This document shows positions 45,114-54,233 of a DNA stretch of 64,000 nt, one piece after another. A program made the position numbers and the translations under genes. The stretch is from NCBI RefSeq assembly GCF_023502345.1, contig NZ_JAMFLX010000012.1, forward strand, positions 62,001 through 126,000. The letters run 5' to 3'. Position 1 is the first letter of the stretch. Every line of letters starts with the position of its first letter. The notes under the pieces were generated by a model. That model was given only the letters and a program-made list of their open reading frames with translations. It was not told the origin of the DNA and did not search any database. This DNA comes from Parendozoicomonas callyspongiae. GTDB lineage: Bacteria > Pseudomonadota > Gammaproteobacteria > Pseudomonadales > Endozoicomonadaceae.

Positions 45114-45832
45114 GGTGCCACCTTCTTGTTTTCTTCCAGTTTTTCCATCACAACACCGGCTGCAACGCCCACAAGCCCGGAAATAATCAGCCCGCTTTGG
45201 TTGCTCCAGCCCCAGGTCAGAACAGCGCAAACACTGGCAGCGGCGGCACAGGCCCACATTGGTGGGTTGGTAAGTGCCGGAGCAACTATGCCCACGAAGG
45301 CCACTATCATCGCCACTTCAAGCCCCCAGCTTTCCATTCCGGGTAGAGACTGGCCCAGTGTTAGCCCAATAAATGTGCAGAGAATCCAGTTTCCATACAT
45401 CAGCAGACCGGAACCAAAGTAATACCATTCCAGTCCGGGTTCATCGCTGTTTTTTCTTAACCAGTCGGATACAACTGCGAAGGTTTCATCAGTCAGCCAG
45501 AATGCCATTTTGGCTTTAACCAGCTCTGGCAAATGACGTACATGGGGAACAAGTGCTGCTGCGTAAAGCATATGACGAAGGTTAACGAAGAAAGTCGTCA
45601 GCAAAATGGCTGGCCAGGCAACAGCGGATGCCAGCATGGTGACGGCGATAAACTGTGAAGAACCTGCAAACACCAGAACAGACATGCCAATAGTGGCCCA
45701 GGCGGAAAGACCGCTGGCTTTGGCCAGAACCCCATAAAGAATTCCAAATGGAACGGCGGCTAAAATCAGGGGAAGGGTATCCCTTGCCCCAAGAAACATT
45801 TTCTGGACAGGCTGGACGGAGTCGCTGGACAT
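45110..45832 (-). CDS. azlC: Branched-chain amino acid exporter large subunit AzlC
   Basis: 240 residues from the ATG at 45832 (an upstream in-frame ATG at 45877 is possible). It has the AzlC signature: PFGILYGVLAKASGLS, FAGSSQFIAVTMLA, NLRHMLYAAALVPH and FWLTDETFAV, with about six to seven helices. It forms a two-gene operon with azlD. No Lrp-type regulator is adjacent. Confidence 0.9.
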   Translation of the reverse strand: MSSDSVQPVQKMFLGARDTLPLILAAVPFGILYGVLAKASGLSAWATIGMSVLVFAGSSQFIAVTMLASAVAWPAILLTTFFVNLRHMLYAAALVPHVRHLPELVKAKMAFWLTDETFAVVSDWLRKNSDEPGLEWYYFGSGLLMYGNWILCTFIGLTLGQSLPGMESWGLEVAMIVAFVGIVAPALTNPPMWACAAAASVCAVLTWGWSNQSGLIISGLVGVAAGVVMEKLEENKKVAP

Positions 45833-45937
45833 ACTACTTCTTGGCTTATTAACTTGGTTTTTTCTTTGTTGGCACAAATTAACCCATAACAGAAAAAAAT
45901 AACAATTATATTTTCTGAGAAATGTATCTTTGAAAGA

Positions 45938-46828
45938 TTAACGATCTCCAAGCAATGGAAAGATAGCTTTCAGCCCTTTTTTCACAGTGAACTGAGCCTG
46001 TCGGGCAAGCTGGCGCGAGTCCTGCTCGAAAGACATTATCGGAGGGTGATATTGCAGATGAACATGGATAGATCTTTCTCCCAGCAGCTTCCAGATACTG
46101 GGCACCAGGCTGTCATCGCCGATAAAGGGAACCCGGGGGTGAGGTTTGCCAGCTTCGCAGTAGGCCAAAGTAATGGGCTGCAGGGCAACGTGACTGCTGA
46201 TAGCGCTTTTCAGCAACCGATCATGGAAAGGCTTCACCTGGTAACCATCCGTTGTTGTCCCTTCTGGAAAGACCAGAACACCATGACCCTGACCAAGGTA
46301 ACGGGCGAGATCACGGCTGACTTTGCCACTGTCTCCGGATTTTCTGCGGATAAACAGTGTTCCCGTGACATTTGCCAGCCAACCGATTATTGGCCATTTC
46401 CGGATTTCTGACTTAGCCAGAAAGTGGAACGGGACGCTGGCTCCCAGAACAGGAATATCCAGCCAGGAGATATGGTTGCAAACCATCAAAACGGGATTGG
46501 TCCACGGGCCGCCCTGACGGTGGATTTTGACTCCCATAATCAGACAGAGAACTTTCAGCCACCACTGCTTTAAAGACAGACGGATGGAGTTGGTGCGCTC
46601 GGAAACCTGGTTCTGTTTTCCACTCCAGTTCAAAATCTGGATCCAGCAGGCCAGCAGCAGGCCTGTCAGGATCAGGCCTGCGAGAAGAACAACTCTGACC
46701 AGCCTTAATGGAAAAGCCAGAGGGTCGAAGCCAATTGCCTGATCATGATCTGATCTGGTATTCGCATCTTGAGCTTCTGTTGCAGAATTCACGGTCTCGC
46801 TTTTAATAACGACCGGATTCTCATTCAT
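45938..46828 (-). CDS. olsA: Lyso-ornithine-lipid / lysophosphatidate acyltransferase (OlsA-like)
   Basis: 296 residues from an ATG at 46828, overlapping the preceding gene's stop as ATGA. PlsC family: acyl-acceptor motif NHISWLD (HX4D), FPEGTTTDG as the second block, and a membrane helix near residues 45-65. Coupling to an OlsB-type gene makes O-acylation of lyso-ornithine lipid the most likely reaction rather than phosphatidate synthesis. Ornithine lipids replace phospholipids under phosphate limitation in many marine bacteria. Confidence 0.82.
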   Translation of the reverse strand: MNENPVVIKSETVNSATEAQDANTRSDHDQAIGFDPLAFPLRLVRVVLLAGLILTGLLLACWIQILNWSGKQNQVSERTNSIRLSLKQWWLKVLCLIMGVKIHRQGGPWTNPVLMVCNHISWLDIPVLGASVPFHFLAKSEIRKWPIIGWLANVTGTLFIRRKSGDSGKVSRDLARYLGQGHGVLVFPEGTTTDGYQVKPFHDRLLKSAISSHVALQPITLAYCEAGKPHPRVPFIGDDSLVPSIWKLLGERSIHVHLQYHPPIMSFEQDSRQLARQAQFTVKKGLKAIFPLLGDR

Positions 46829-47610
46829 GGGCACCAACCTTCAAGGTGAAATCGACGGGCGTAGCGCGGACAGAGTTCATGAGTGTCGAGAAGGATAAAC
46901 ACATCAGCGCAGCCAAAACTTTTATCCCAGCAAGGTTCCCCTGCGACCTTTGCTCCCAAACGCAGATAGGTTTTCAGCAGGGCGGGCATACGCGCAACAA
47001 CATTTTCTGGCAGGGAAATATCGGGAACAGGAGTTTTAGGAATGGCTTTAACACGCGAGTTATCAAGATACCGGTGCCGAATCTCTTTCATAATGGCTTC
47101 AGTCCGGACACCGCCGTCATCCATGCTGATGCTGGCGCAGCCAACCAGGAACCGGTAATTGTTCTGAGTCAGAAACCGGGCCAGAGCCTGCCACAGGCTG
47201 AAGATTGCAGCACCATCACGGTACTCTTCGTGAATGCAGGTACGGCCAAGTTCGAGAACACGACCTGGCAGCTCGGTCAGTCCGGGAAGAAAAAATTCCT
47301 CCTGGCTGTAAAAGTGCCCGATCATGCCAGCCTCCTCATCTCCAAGCAGGCGCGTTGTGGCAATGGCCTGGCCGGTTGAGTTGTCCCGAACGATCAGGTG
47401 TTGGCAGTAAGCATCATAAAGGTCGATATCCAGCACACCTTTCCCATTACGGTTTTGAGCCAGTCCGGTAAATGTTTTGGTGAAAACATCATGCCGCAGG
47501 CGGAACACGTCATTCATATCCTGTTCCGTGACGGCAACTGTAGCGGAGAGTCCTGTCTCCCGAACCACTTCACCTTTTGCAAGCACATGGCTTTTTGTAA
47601 CAGTTTTCAT
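46825..47610 (-). CDS. olsB: Ornithine N-acyltransferase (OlsB-like)
   Basis: 261 residues from an ATG at 47610 with AGGA eight bases upstream. It has a GNAT-related fold of the OlsB/hemolysin-like group: FRLRHDVFTKTF, ATTRLLGDEEAG and LELGRTCIHEEYRDG are conserved blocks. It transfers a 3-hydroxyacyl group from ACP to the alpha-amino group of ornithine, giving lyso-ornithine lipid. First gene of the olsB-olsA pair. Confidence 0.85.
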   Translation of the reverse strand: MKTVTKSHVLAKGEVVRETGLSATVAVTEQDMNDVFRLRHDVFTKTFTGLAQNRNGKGVLDIDLYDAYCQHLIVRDNSTGQAIATTRLLGDEEAGMIGHFYSQEEFFLPGLTELPGRVLELGRTCIHEEYRDGAAIFSLWQALARFLTQNNYRFLVGCASISMDDGGVRTEAIMKEIRHRYLDNSRVKAIPKTPVPDISLPENVVARMPALLKTYLRLGAKVAGEPCWDKSFGCADVFILLDTHELCPRYARRFHLEGWCP

Positions 47611-47845
47611 CCGTGTTTCCTGAATACAATGAGCACTCATAACAAGCTTATGAACTGGCTTTTACGGACATGTGACAAGTGTGTGACAGATTTATGAATC
47701 CTGATGAGGTAGGTTTAATTATTAATGGCAGAAAAGGAGAGTAAACCTGAGGTGGAGAAGTCGGGCGACTCTGTTCCATATTAGTGATGAAGCATCCGCT
47801 GCTAACTTGATAAGCTTAGCTCTCTGATTGGGCTGGAGAATAAAA

Positions 47846-48751
47846 ATGAAAGAGCTGTCAGATATCCTTCGCAAACCGGCATTTCACTGTCCGGATATTC
47901 AGATCTGGAAATCCCAGCGACTGTTTACGCAGCCCTCCCGCCCTCTCTCTACCTTGAAGGAAGCTTTTCTGGCAGGTTGCCGTGCTGATCGTATGGCCTG
48001 GGCTTTTTGCGGAGGTTATCAGTGGGCTATCCGCAGTCTGCTTCCTGAGCTGACTGAAAATACGGATGTTCTGGCTCTTTGTATCAGTGAATCTGGGGGA
48101 GGGCATCCCCGCAAGATACTGTCATCTCTTGAACCTGTTGAAGGAGGGTATGTTCTTTCCGGGAAAAAAACCTTTATTACCTGTGGTACAGAGGCAGACA
48201 GGCTTTTGATAGCAGCCAGAACCGGTGAGCAGGCAGATGGAAAGCCTGATCTGAAGATGCTTATTCTGCCAGCCAGAGGTGAAGGTTTCTCGGTGTCAGC
48301 CATGCCCGCCCTTCCCATCGTGCCGGAGTTGCCCCATGCATCAGTCGTGATGGATCGGATCACAGTTTCTGAAAAAGATGTGCTGCCGGGTGATGGTTAT
48401 CTGCAATATATCCGCCCCTTCCGAATGCATGAGGATCTTCATGTCCAGGCGGCTCTGGCAGGTTTGATAGCCAGGAAAGGCTTTGAGCTGGAACAGCAGG
48501 AAATACTCGAGGAGTCTCTGTCCTGTTTCTATGCCCTTCAGGGAATAAAGCTTATGGGTGAGGAGCCATCAAATGCCCTGGCTCTCAGTGCAGTGGAACC
48601 CCGACTTAGAGAGCTGGCTACTCGGACAATCAACCTGATTTCAAATAGTGAAGAGAAAAGCAACTGGCAGCGGGATGTTCAGATTATGGAAGTCGCTGGA
48701 AAGGCAAGAGCTATCCGACGTAAGAAAGCCTGGGATCAGCTTGTGTCTTAG
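47846..48751 (+). CDS. Short acyl-CoA dehydrogenase-like protein
   Basis: 301 residues from ATG 47846, with GGAG seven bases upstream. The middle beta domain block LSGKKTFITCGTEADRLLIAAR and the LPARGEGFSV strand are acyl-CoA-dehydrogenase-like. It is about 80 residues shorter than the usual 380, and the C-terminal helical domain seems reduced. The catalytic Glu could not be placed with confidence. It may be an acyl-binding paralogue rather than an active oxidase. A 15-bp repeat follows its stop directly. Confidence 0.65.
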   Translation: MKELSDILRKPAFHCPDIQIWKSQRLFTQPSRPLSTLKEAFLAGCRADRMAWAFCGGYQWAIRSLLPELTENTDVLALCISESGGGHPRKILSSLEPVEGGYVLSGKKTFITCGTEADRLLIAARTGEQADGKPDLKMLILPARGEGFSVSAMPALPIVPELPHASVVMDRITVSEKDVLPGDGYLQYIRPFRMHEDLHVQAALAGLIARKGFELEQQEILEESLSCFYALQGIKLMGEEPSNALALSAVEPRLRELATRTINLISNSEEKSNWQRDVQIMEVAGKARAIRRKKAWDQLVS

Positions 48752-48754
48752 GGT

Positions 48755-48769
48755 TTACGTCAACAGAAC
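48755..48769 (+). repeat. 15-bp direct repeat, copy 1
   Basis: TTACGTCAACAGAAC followed by A-TAG. The same 15 bases recur at 51638-51652, followed by C-TAG. Both copies lie just beyond the 3' end of a plus-strand gene. Confidence 0.6.
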
Positions 48770-48840
48770 ATAGGAAAACCGGAAGAAACTGGCACGCCTG
48801 CTATATTACTGTGTTTAAAGAGAGCGGCGAGAGGTTCCAA

Positions 48841-49512
48841 ATGAATCCGATCCGAAAATATCTCCTTTGGCTTTTTCTGTTTTCAGCTGCTTCTGTCATT
48901 TCCCAGTACGGTTCTGCAATTCCATTTCCGCTTGGAACCTGGCTGGGAATTGATGTCTGGGTTCCCCTTTCGGCTTTAAGCGTAATCCCTCTTCTGGATG
49001 TCTCGCGCTCATTTGTTCAGCACTATGCAGAGCTGGCGGATGTCGAGTTTCGCAAATCCCTCTGGCATATGCTGATTATTCCATCGGTTGTGGCTTTTAT
49101 CTGCTCATTAACCGCAGGCCTTCCCTTTACGATCTTCCTGGGGGCCCTGGTGGCGGTTAATGTTGGTGGGTATATCGACATTCGGGTCTTTCGCTGGGCA
49201 AAGGTACTGAGCCGTAAGCCCCACGTTCGTATGCGTTTCTCGAATGCTGCGGCCACCATAAGCGGAACAACCGCATTTTTCATTATTGCCTTCACCGACT
49301 GGCCAATGCTGATCGGTTTCCCCCACAATGAGCTGGCCAAGCCTGCCAGTGCTCTACTTGTTGGGGGTATAGCTCAGGCAACCGTGATCTGGACCGCTGG
49401 CGTTATCATGGCGCATATTATGGCAACGGTTATTTCATGGCTGGAAAAGAGAGCAGAGAAAACTGCCCAAAGCCCTCAGGTTTCCTCAGATAATCTTTCA
49501 GAAATGGATTAG
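48841..49512 (+). CDS. VUT-family membrane transporter (YhhQ/queuosine-precursor-like)
   Basis: 223 residues from ATG 48841 with AGAGG upstream. Five to six hydrophobic helices and conserved polar spots (LDVSRSFVQHY, NVGGYIDIRVFRWA, VRMRFSNAAATISG) fit the DUF165/VUT family that imports preQ0/preQ1 in some bacteria. The match is by pattern rather than a strict motif. Its stop overlaps the rlmJ stop by four bases on the opposite strand. Confidence 0.65.
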   Translation: MNPIRKYLLWLFLFSAASVISQYGSAIPFPLGTWLGIDVWVPLSALSVIPLLDVSRSFVQHYAELADVEFRKSLWHMLIIPSVVAFICSLTAGLPFTIFLGALVAVNVGGYIDIRVFRWAKVLSRKPHVRMRFSNAAATISGTTAFFIIAFTDWPMLIGFPHNELAKPASALLVGGIAQATVIWTAGVIMAHIMATVISWLEKRAEKTAQSPQVSSDNLSEMD

Positions 49513-50351
49513 TCCATTCCATGTGTTTTCAGAGTGAAACCTGCGTCCGGGGTTTCGCTCAGCATGGAGGTCAGCTGAGGCAGTGTCTCTTTCAGTTGCT
49601 GCTCAAGCAGCCATGGGGGGTTAACGACAAACATGCCACTGCCAAACATTCCCGCCGTATTATTTCCACGAACATCCAGCGTTACATGCAGCCACCTTTG
49701 AGCGCCGCACTTTTCCAGCTTGTGACCAAAGCGTCTTGAATGCTCGCTGTCCAGCCGTGGGTACCACACAGCATAAACACCAACGGCAAACCGCTTAAAG
49801 GCTTCCTTCAGGCTCTTGATGACGGTGTTGTAGTCATCCTTGACTTCATAAGGAGGGTCGATAAGAATCAGTACCCGCTTCTCCAGTGGAGGTAATAACG
49901 ATTTCAAACCTGCAAAACCGTCTCCCTGGGAGACGCGAACTCTGCGGTCGTGCTCAAAATTGCGGGCCAGCTGGCGGCTATCGGCCGGGTGGAGTTCAAA
50001 CAGGCTGAGACGATCCTGTTCCCGCAGAAGGTTGGCTGCTATGGACGGAGAACCGGGGTAAAGCTTGAGCTTTTGATTGTTGTTATTGAACTTGCTGACC
50101 GCCTCAAGGTAATCGCTTAGCGCTTCAGGCAGATCCGGTTTTTGCCAGATTTTGCCAATCCCTTCCTTCCACTCTGCAGTCTTCTTGGCGAAATCATCTT
50201 CCAGAGAGTAGCCACCCGTTGCGGAGTGGGTATCAATGTAACGAATCGGCTTGTCTTTACGCGTCAGGTACTCAATAACCAGTGACTGCACAAGGTGCTT
50301 GAGAACGTCGGCATGATTGCCGGCATGAAAACCGTGACGGTAACTGAGCAT
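49509..50351 (-). CDS. rlmJ: 23S rRNA (adenine2030-N6)-methyltransferase RlmJ
   Basis: 280 residues from the ATG at 50351 (MLSYRHGFHAGNHADVLKH), the same length as E. coli RlmJ. It methylates A2030 of 23S rRNA. Conserved features include the N-terminal GNHADVLKH, the SAM motif IDTHSATGGY, and the catalytic-type D-P-P-Y in LILIDPPYEVK. An upstream extension to 50429 is not conserved. Confidence 0.95.
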   Translation of the reverse strand: MLSYRHGFHAGNHADVLKHLVQSLVIEYLTRKDKPIRYIDTHSATGGYSLEDDFAKKTAEWKEGIGKIWQKPDLPEALSDYLEAVSKFNNNNQKLKLYPGSPSIAANLLREQDRLSLFELHPADSRQLARNFEHDRRVRVSQGDGFAGLKSLLPPLEKRVLILIDPPYEVKDDYNTVIKSLKEAFKRFAVGVYAVWYPRLDSEHSRRFGHKLEKCGAQRWLHVTLDVRGNNTAGMFGSGMFVVNPPWLLEQQLKETLPQLTSMLSETPDAGFTLKTHGMD

Positions 50352-50495
50352 AGGGAGAGTCTGTTTAAGATTAATAGCGGAGGGGGAATATACCCTATGT
50401 TGTTGGCTTGGGTAACGTGTATATGTCACGAAATGTCATAGCCACAAGGCCTGGGTTTTGGCAACGTAACGAAAACACTGAATCAGGAGTGGGAA

Positions 50496-51599
50496 ATGAC
50501 GAAACCGTATACTGTCTATGGGTGGACCGTTTCCCCTTATACCCAGAAAGTGCTGGCTTATCTGAGGTATAAAGGCATAGAGCATAAAGTTATAGCACCG
50601 AGCATTCTGTCATTTGCTGGAAAAATTAGCCGTAAGGTCGGCCGACCGGTTATGCCAGTTGTTAGAACCCCTGAAGGGGAGTGGTGGCAGGATTCAAGTG
50701 AAATAATCGATAAGTTTGAAAACCTTTTTCCTGAACGCCCTGTTTTCCCTGAATCATCCCGCCAGAAAATTTCAGCCAATCTTTTTGAGCTTCACGGCGA
50801 TGAATGGCTTTGTATGTGTGCACTGCATTATCGCTGGCGCATTCCTGAAAATTATAACTTTGCCCTGAGTGAGTTCAGTCGCAATAGCTGGCCCTGGTGG
50901 CCTGGACTTATTGGAAAGGCTATCGGAGAACGCCTGGGAAAACAGATGCGCAGCTATTTGCCAAAACTGGGTGTTGAGGGTGACGTTATTCATGGGCTTG
51001 AAAGATACACAGTTAATTTTCTGGAACTCCTGGATCAACACCTTGGTCATCATAACTTCCTGCTAGGTGGTAAACCCTGTGTTGGTGATTTTGCTTTGTT
51101 CGGTCCACTCTGGGCGCACTTGTATCGTGACCCAGGGTCAACCTTCCTCTTTGATCAACATCCACATGTCAGAGGCTGGCTGGAACGATTGCTGAAGCCT
51201 CAACCAGAGTTTGAGGGAGAGTACCTTTCTTCTGATGAAGTACCCGTAACACTGGAACCATTACTATCAGGAATTCTGGGGGAGCAGTTTGAGTATTGCC
51301 GTTCTGTTATTGGCGCTATTGATCAGTATATGAACCAGCATCCCGATGCCGGGCGGGTGCCGCGTATTGTTGGGGAAGGGGAGTTTTCAATGGGAGGAGC
51401 AAAAGGCAGGCGTTGTCTTCTGGCTTATGTGCAGTGGATGGCACAGCGTTCACTGGATGCTTATCAGCAGGTTTCTGATAACGAAAAAGAATCGGTGAGT
51501 AACTGGATGGTTGATCTGGGTGGAAATAACTTTATTAAAACCCAGGTTAACCACCGAATGGCACGTAAAAACTATAAAGAGATTATGCTGCAGGAGTAG
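50496..51599 (+). CDS. Glutathione S-transferase-fold protein with C-terminal extension
   Basis: 367 residues; a thioredoxin-like GST N-domain (VYGWTVSPYTQKVLAYLRY, then the cis-Pro block MPVV and the Ser-Ser-Glu-Ile glutathione-site segment DSSEIID) and an all-helical C-domain with DFALFGPLWAH. It is longer than a typical 200-230-residue GST, with about 120 extra C-terminal residues. S-P-Y near residue 13 could hold the catalytic Ser/Tyr. Substrate unknown. AGGAG precedes the ATG. Confidence 0.8.
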   Translation: MTKPYTVYGWTVSPYTQKVLAYLRYKGIEHKVIAPSILSFAGKISRKVGRPVMPVVRTPEGEWWQDSSEIIDKFENLFPERPVFPESSRQKISANLFELHGDEWLCMCALHYRWRIPENYNFALSEFSRNSWPWWPGLIGKAIGERLGKQMRSYLPKLGVEGDVIHGLERYTVNFLELLDQHLGHHNFLLGGKPCVGDFALFGPLWAHLYRDPGSTFLFDQHPHVRGWLERLLKPQPEFEGEYLSSDEVPVTLEPLLSGILGEQFEYCRSVIGAIDQYMNQHPDAGRVPRIVGEGEFSMGGAKGRRCLLAYVQWMAQRSLDAYQQVSDNEKESVSNWMVDLGGNNFIKTQVNHRMARKNYKEIMLQE

Positions 51600-51620
51600 G
51601 CTGAAACCATTGTTTCAGCC
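51599..51620 (+). terminator. Hairpin after the GST-like gene
   Basis: A 9-bp stem GGCTGAAAC / GTTTCAGCC with a CATT loop starts at the stop codon. Only a weak T-rich tail follows (TCTCTGTAGTT), so termination may be partial. Confidence 0.45.
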
Positions 51621-51637
51621 TCTCTGTAGTTGGGCTC

Positions 51638-51652
51638 TTACGTCAACAGAAC
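51638..51652 (+). repeat. 15-bp direct repeat, copy 2
   Basis: TTACGTCAACAGAAC, identical to 48755-48769. It directly abuts the stop codon of the minus-strand chalcone-isomerase-like gene. The copies bracket 2.9 kb carrying the VUT transporter, rlmJ and the GST-like gene. Confidence 0.6.
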
Positions 51653-52213
51653 CTAGTTACCCAGCATGGCTTTTTTCAGGCCTTTGTCTGCAGGCTTGTT
51701 GCCCAGCCAGATACCGAACAGAGCCTTGCGGAAATCATCCCCGTTCACCAGAGCGACTTCTTTGTCATTCTTGAAGGCAGTAACACCCACACCAGGTTTG
51801 CTGACCAGTGTGAACTGATCGCCTTTTTTAATTTCTTCGCTGTTGAAGACATTCAGGAAATCATTGATACGATCCTGAAGAGGGCCAACATTGCCACCTG
51901 TTACGGTTTCAAAACCTTCCTGAACTGTGCTGACCATTTTGTCTGAAGTAATCAGCCCGGAGATGATATTCAGTCTCACAGCCGCAGGCTGTTTGCCGGA
52001 GAGAATGTTTTCACCATCGGTTTCTGCAGCAACGGTGTAGAGCGAGCCGACATAGAGATCAATAAAGAACTTGGAGCGAACACCTGCACCGTTAAGTTGC
52101 AGTTTGCTGCCATGAATCGTCAGTGAATCCTGAAGAGGTACACCTTCGACTTCTTTTGCCTGGGCAGAAAGGCTCAACATGCAGGCTAAAACAAAAGCTG
52201 TAAAACGTTTCAT
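51653..52213 (-). CDS. Secreted chalcone-isomerase-like protein
   Basis: 186 residues from an ATG at 52213 with GGAG upstream. Signal peptide MKRFTAFVLACMLSLSAQA. The mature part has the chalcone-isomerase-like (Chalcone_3) pattern: GSKLQLNGAGVRSKFFIDLYVGSLY near the start and a C-terminal ALFGIWLGNKPADKGLKKAMLG. Bacterial members bind fatty acids or are of unknown function rather than acting on flavonoids. Confidence 0.8.
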   Translation of the reverse strand: MKRFTAFVLACMLSLSAQAKEVEGVPLQDSLTIHGSKLQLNGAGVRSKFFIDLYVGSLYTVAAETDGENILSGKQPAAVRLNIISGLITSDKMVSTVQEGFETVTGGNVGPLQDRINDFLNVFNSEEIKKGDQFTLVSKPGVGVTAFKNDKEVALVNGDDFRKALFGIWLGNKPADKGLKKAMLGN

Positions 52214-52323
52214 GGGTACTCCGACCATTTGTTCTTCTGGTTCCGCAGGAATACTAGCATTGCCTGTTCATTGAAAACGACTATTTTCATTTGAAGTGAA
52301 TACATTGCTTCTTTTGATGCTCT

Positions 52324-52848
52324 ATGAAGGTTTTGCACAAAATACTGTTTGCTGTCTTGGGGGCAGGGTATCTCTATTCAGGTATTACCCTGGCGGGTGA
52401 TCTGGATAGATACAAAGCGATTATATCGCTGGTTAATAACGGCGGAACGCCAGTGGTTGTGTCCGGCTGTAATGCCGTGGATAAAGATGAAAATACCTGC
52501 CATGTGTTCAGTTCGGGTTCCCCGCTACAGATAAATCCAGGCAGTACAGTGACTATTGGGGACGCCTCTAACAAAGAGCACTCTTCTGAAGGGTATTTTG
52601 TATTTTCAGAAGCAGCCCTTCCTGATTTATTCCACCTGAGTTACAAGTTTGATAAAAAACTGGAGAGTTCTTCCCTCGATGTCTCCCATACCCATGGAAA
52701 TAGCGCTGTGACCTGGGTGATTGATGACTCCACTTGCACATCGTCTTCAGGTGATGGCGGGATCAAGTGTTGCACGTATAAAGCCCATAAACACCACCTG
52801 TATACAGAATATGAATACAATTGTGTTCTTCCGGTTCGAGCTCAATAA
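52324..52848 (+). CDS. Small secreted Cys-containing protein
   Basis: 174 residues with a signal peptide ending near ITLAG (21-25). The mature protein has several Cys (in SGCNAV, ENTCHV, DSTCTSS, KCCTY, YNCVL), an even number overall, consistent with disulfides after export. It is beta-strand-rich (LVNNGGTPVVVSG, INPGSTVTIGD). It is loosely reminiscent of small exported beta-sandwich toxins, but no family can be named. Its start follows the upstream signal region of the divergent chalcone-isomerase-like gene by about 110 bp. Confidence 0.6.
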   Translation: MKVLHKILFAVLGAGYLYSGITLAGDLDRYKAIISLVNNGGTPVVVSGCNAVDKDENTCHVFSSGSPLQINPGSTVTIGDASNKEHSSEGYFVFSEAALPDLFHLSYKFDKKLESSSLDVSHTHGNSAVTWVIDDSTCTSSSGDGGIKCCTYKAHKHHLYTEYEYNCVLPVRAQ

Positions 52849-53261
52849 GACCCTTCCAGAACTATAATGATGTCGAACCTGGTTTGTTGTAGAGTTCGGT
52901 AAGAGTCTCTTTGATTTTGTCTTGTCGACTCAGGGACTTCATGCTCAACAAGCCCGGTCACCCTGTCATCATCTGGGATGGGTTATCAGCCCAATAAACC
53001 AACCGGTTGATAAGAGGCCACTTGTCATAAGACTCCGGGTGGTGAGAAAAGGAGCCAGTTGCAACCGTGAATTTGCCATTTGGACTGATGCTTGTATCTT
53101 CAATTTTCTCAATCAACTGTGAATCTTTTGATGCTTCGATTGTAAACATTCGGTGAACCCTTTTGCTGAGCTCGCAATCCCTTGGTACCAGAGGAGTTCT
53201 TTTTTTGGTACGAAGTAACTATGTTGCTACAGCCCTTGAAAACTGGGGATATGACATGGGT
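52849..53261. other. Spacer with one short minus-strand frame
   Basis: The only notable frame is 63 codons on the minus strand (52958-53149; it contains ISPNGKFTVATGSFSHH), without a ribosome site. It may be the tail of a decayed gene. No RNA gene or clear regulatory element is visible. Confidence 0.35.
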
Positions 53262-53930
53262 TCATCGAATACTTACCTTCAGTGAAATGACCGGCCAACC
53301 ATTTTCCTGGGCAATGGTTTTCAGAATGTCGTCAGCATCAACAGCAACGGGTTTGCCGACTTTTTTCAGGAGAGGAAGGTCATTTTTCGAGTCGCTGTAG
53401 AACCAGCATTCTTCCAGTTTGTGGCCCGGGTTCTGCTCCATCCAGCGCATAAACCGGGTGACTTTGCCTGCCTGATAAGTCGGAATATCGTAATGACGGC
53501 CGGTGTAACGCCCATCTTCCATCTCAACCTCAATAGCAAGAACTTCAGGAATCCCGATTTCTTCAGCAATTGGGTCAACGATAAAGCGGTTTGTTGCTGA
53601 AATAATCATCAGAATATCACCCGCCTGACGGTGTTTATCCAGAAGAGCGGCAACGTTTGGCTTGATCAGGGGACGAATAATTTCTTTGACGAACTCCTCC
53701 CTTAAGGCGTGCATTTTCTCGGGAGGGTTGTCAGCCAGAGGACGCAGGGCAAATTTCAGGTATTCATCAATATCAAGTGAGCTGTTCTTGTACTGCTCAT
53801 AAAAATAATCATTGGCTTTTTTAAAGGCCACAGCATCGACAACACCCTTTGCCACAAGAAACTCTCCCCAGCTGTGATCGCTGTCGGTGTCTATCAGTGT
53901 GTGATCCAGATCGAAAATTGCTACAGCCAC
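53262..53930 (-). CDS. HAD-superfamily phosphatase (SerB-like subfamily IB)
   Basis: 222 residues. The nucleophile motif is FDLDHTLIDTD (6-16), motif II is ISATNRF with the conserved Ser/Thr, and the acidic motif SDSKNDLPLL is near 178. The subfamily includes phosphoserine- and histidinol-phosphate phosphatases; the substrate cannot be fixed by eye. In Pseudomonas a homologue is the divergent neighbour of rppH-ptsP, the same arrangement as here. Confidence 0.85.
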   Translation of the reverse strand: MAVAIFDLDHTLIDTDSDHSWGEFLVAKGVVDAVAFKKANDYFYEQYKNSSLDIDEYLKFALRPLADNPPEKMHALREEFVKEIIRPLIKPNVAALLDKHRQAGDILMIISATNRFIVDPIAEEIGIPEVLAIEVEMEDGRYTGRHYDIPTYQAGKVTRFMRWMEQNPGHKLEECWFYSDSKNDLPLLKKVGKPVAVDADDILKTIAQENGWPVISLKVSIR

Positions 53931-54233
53931 AGGAATTCCTCTCAGGGTTGTTATAACTGGCAGGATAATTTTGAAGTCATGGTAAAGGTGGAATCAGCTG
54001 TTAAGCAAATAATGAACAAACTTTACTGTTGTCACATTCCCTTTACTAATACTGGCTATATTGAGAACGCCCCCTAAGGGAAACCAATAAAGAGAAATGC
54101 CAATAATTATGATCACACCCAGCAGGAAACGATATTTCCATGATAAAAAACAGCATTAACATAAATTAGTGGTTTGCCGTAATACCGCAGTTTGTGGAAA
54201 AATGCTGTGAGTATATTTTTTTAGGGCAACCAC
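53931..54233. other. Divergent spacer between the HAD gene and rppH
   Basis: About 300 bp, A+T-rich toward rppH. It should carry both promoters. I see no gene and no strong consensus -35/-10 pair. Confidence 0.35.

Noticed and set aside
44787-45257. Longer reading of azlD to 45257
   Set aside because: The extra 48 residues lie inside azlC in another frame; the TTGA overlap start gives the right family length.
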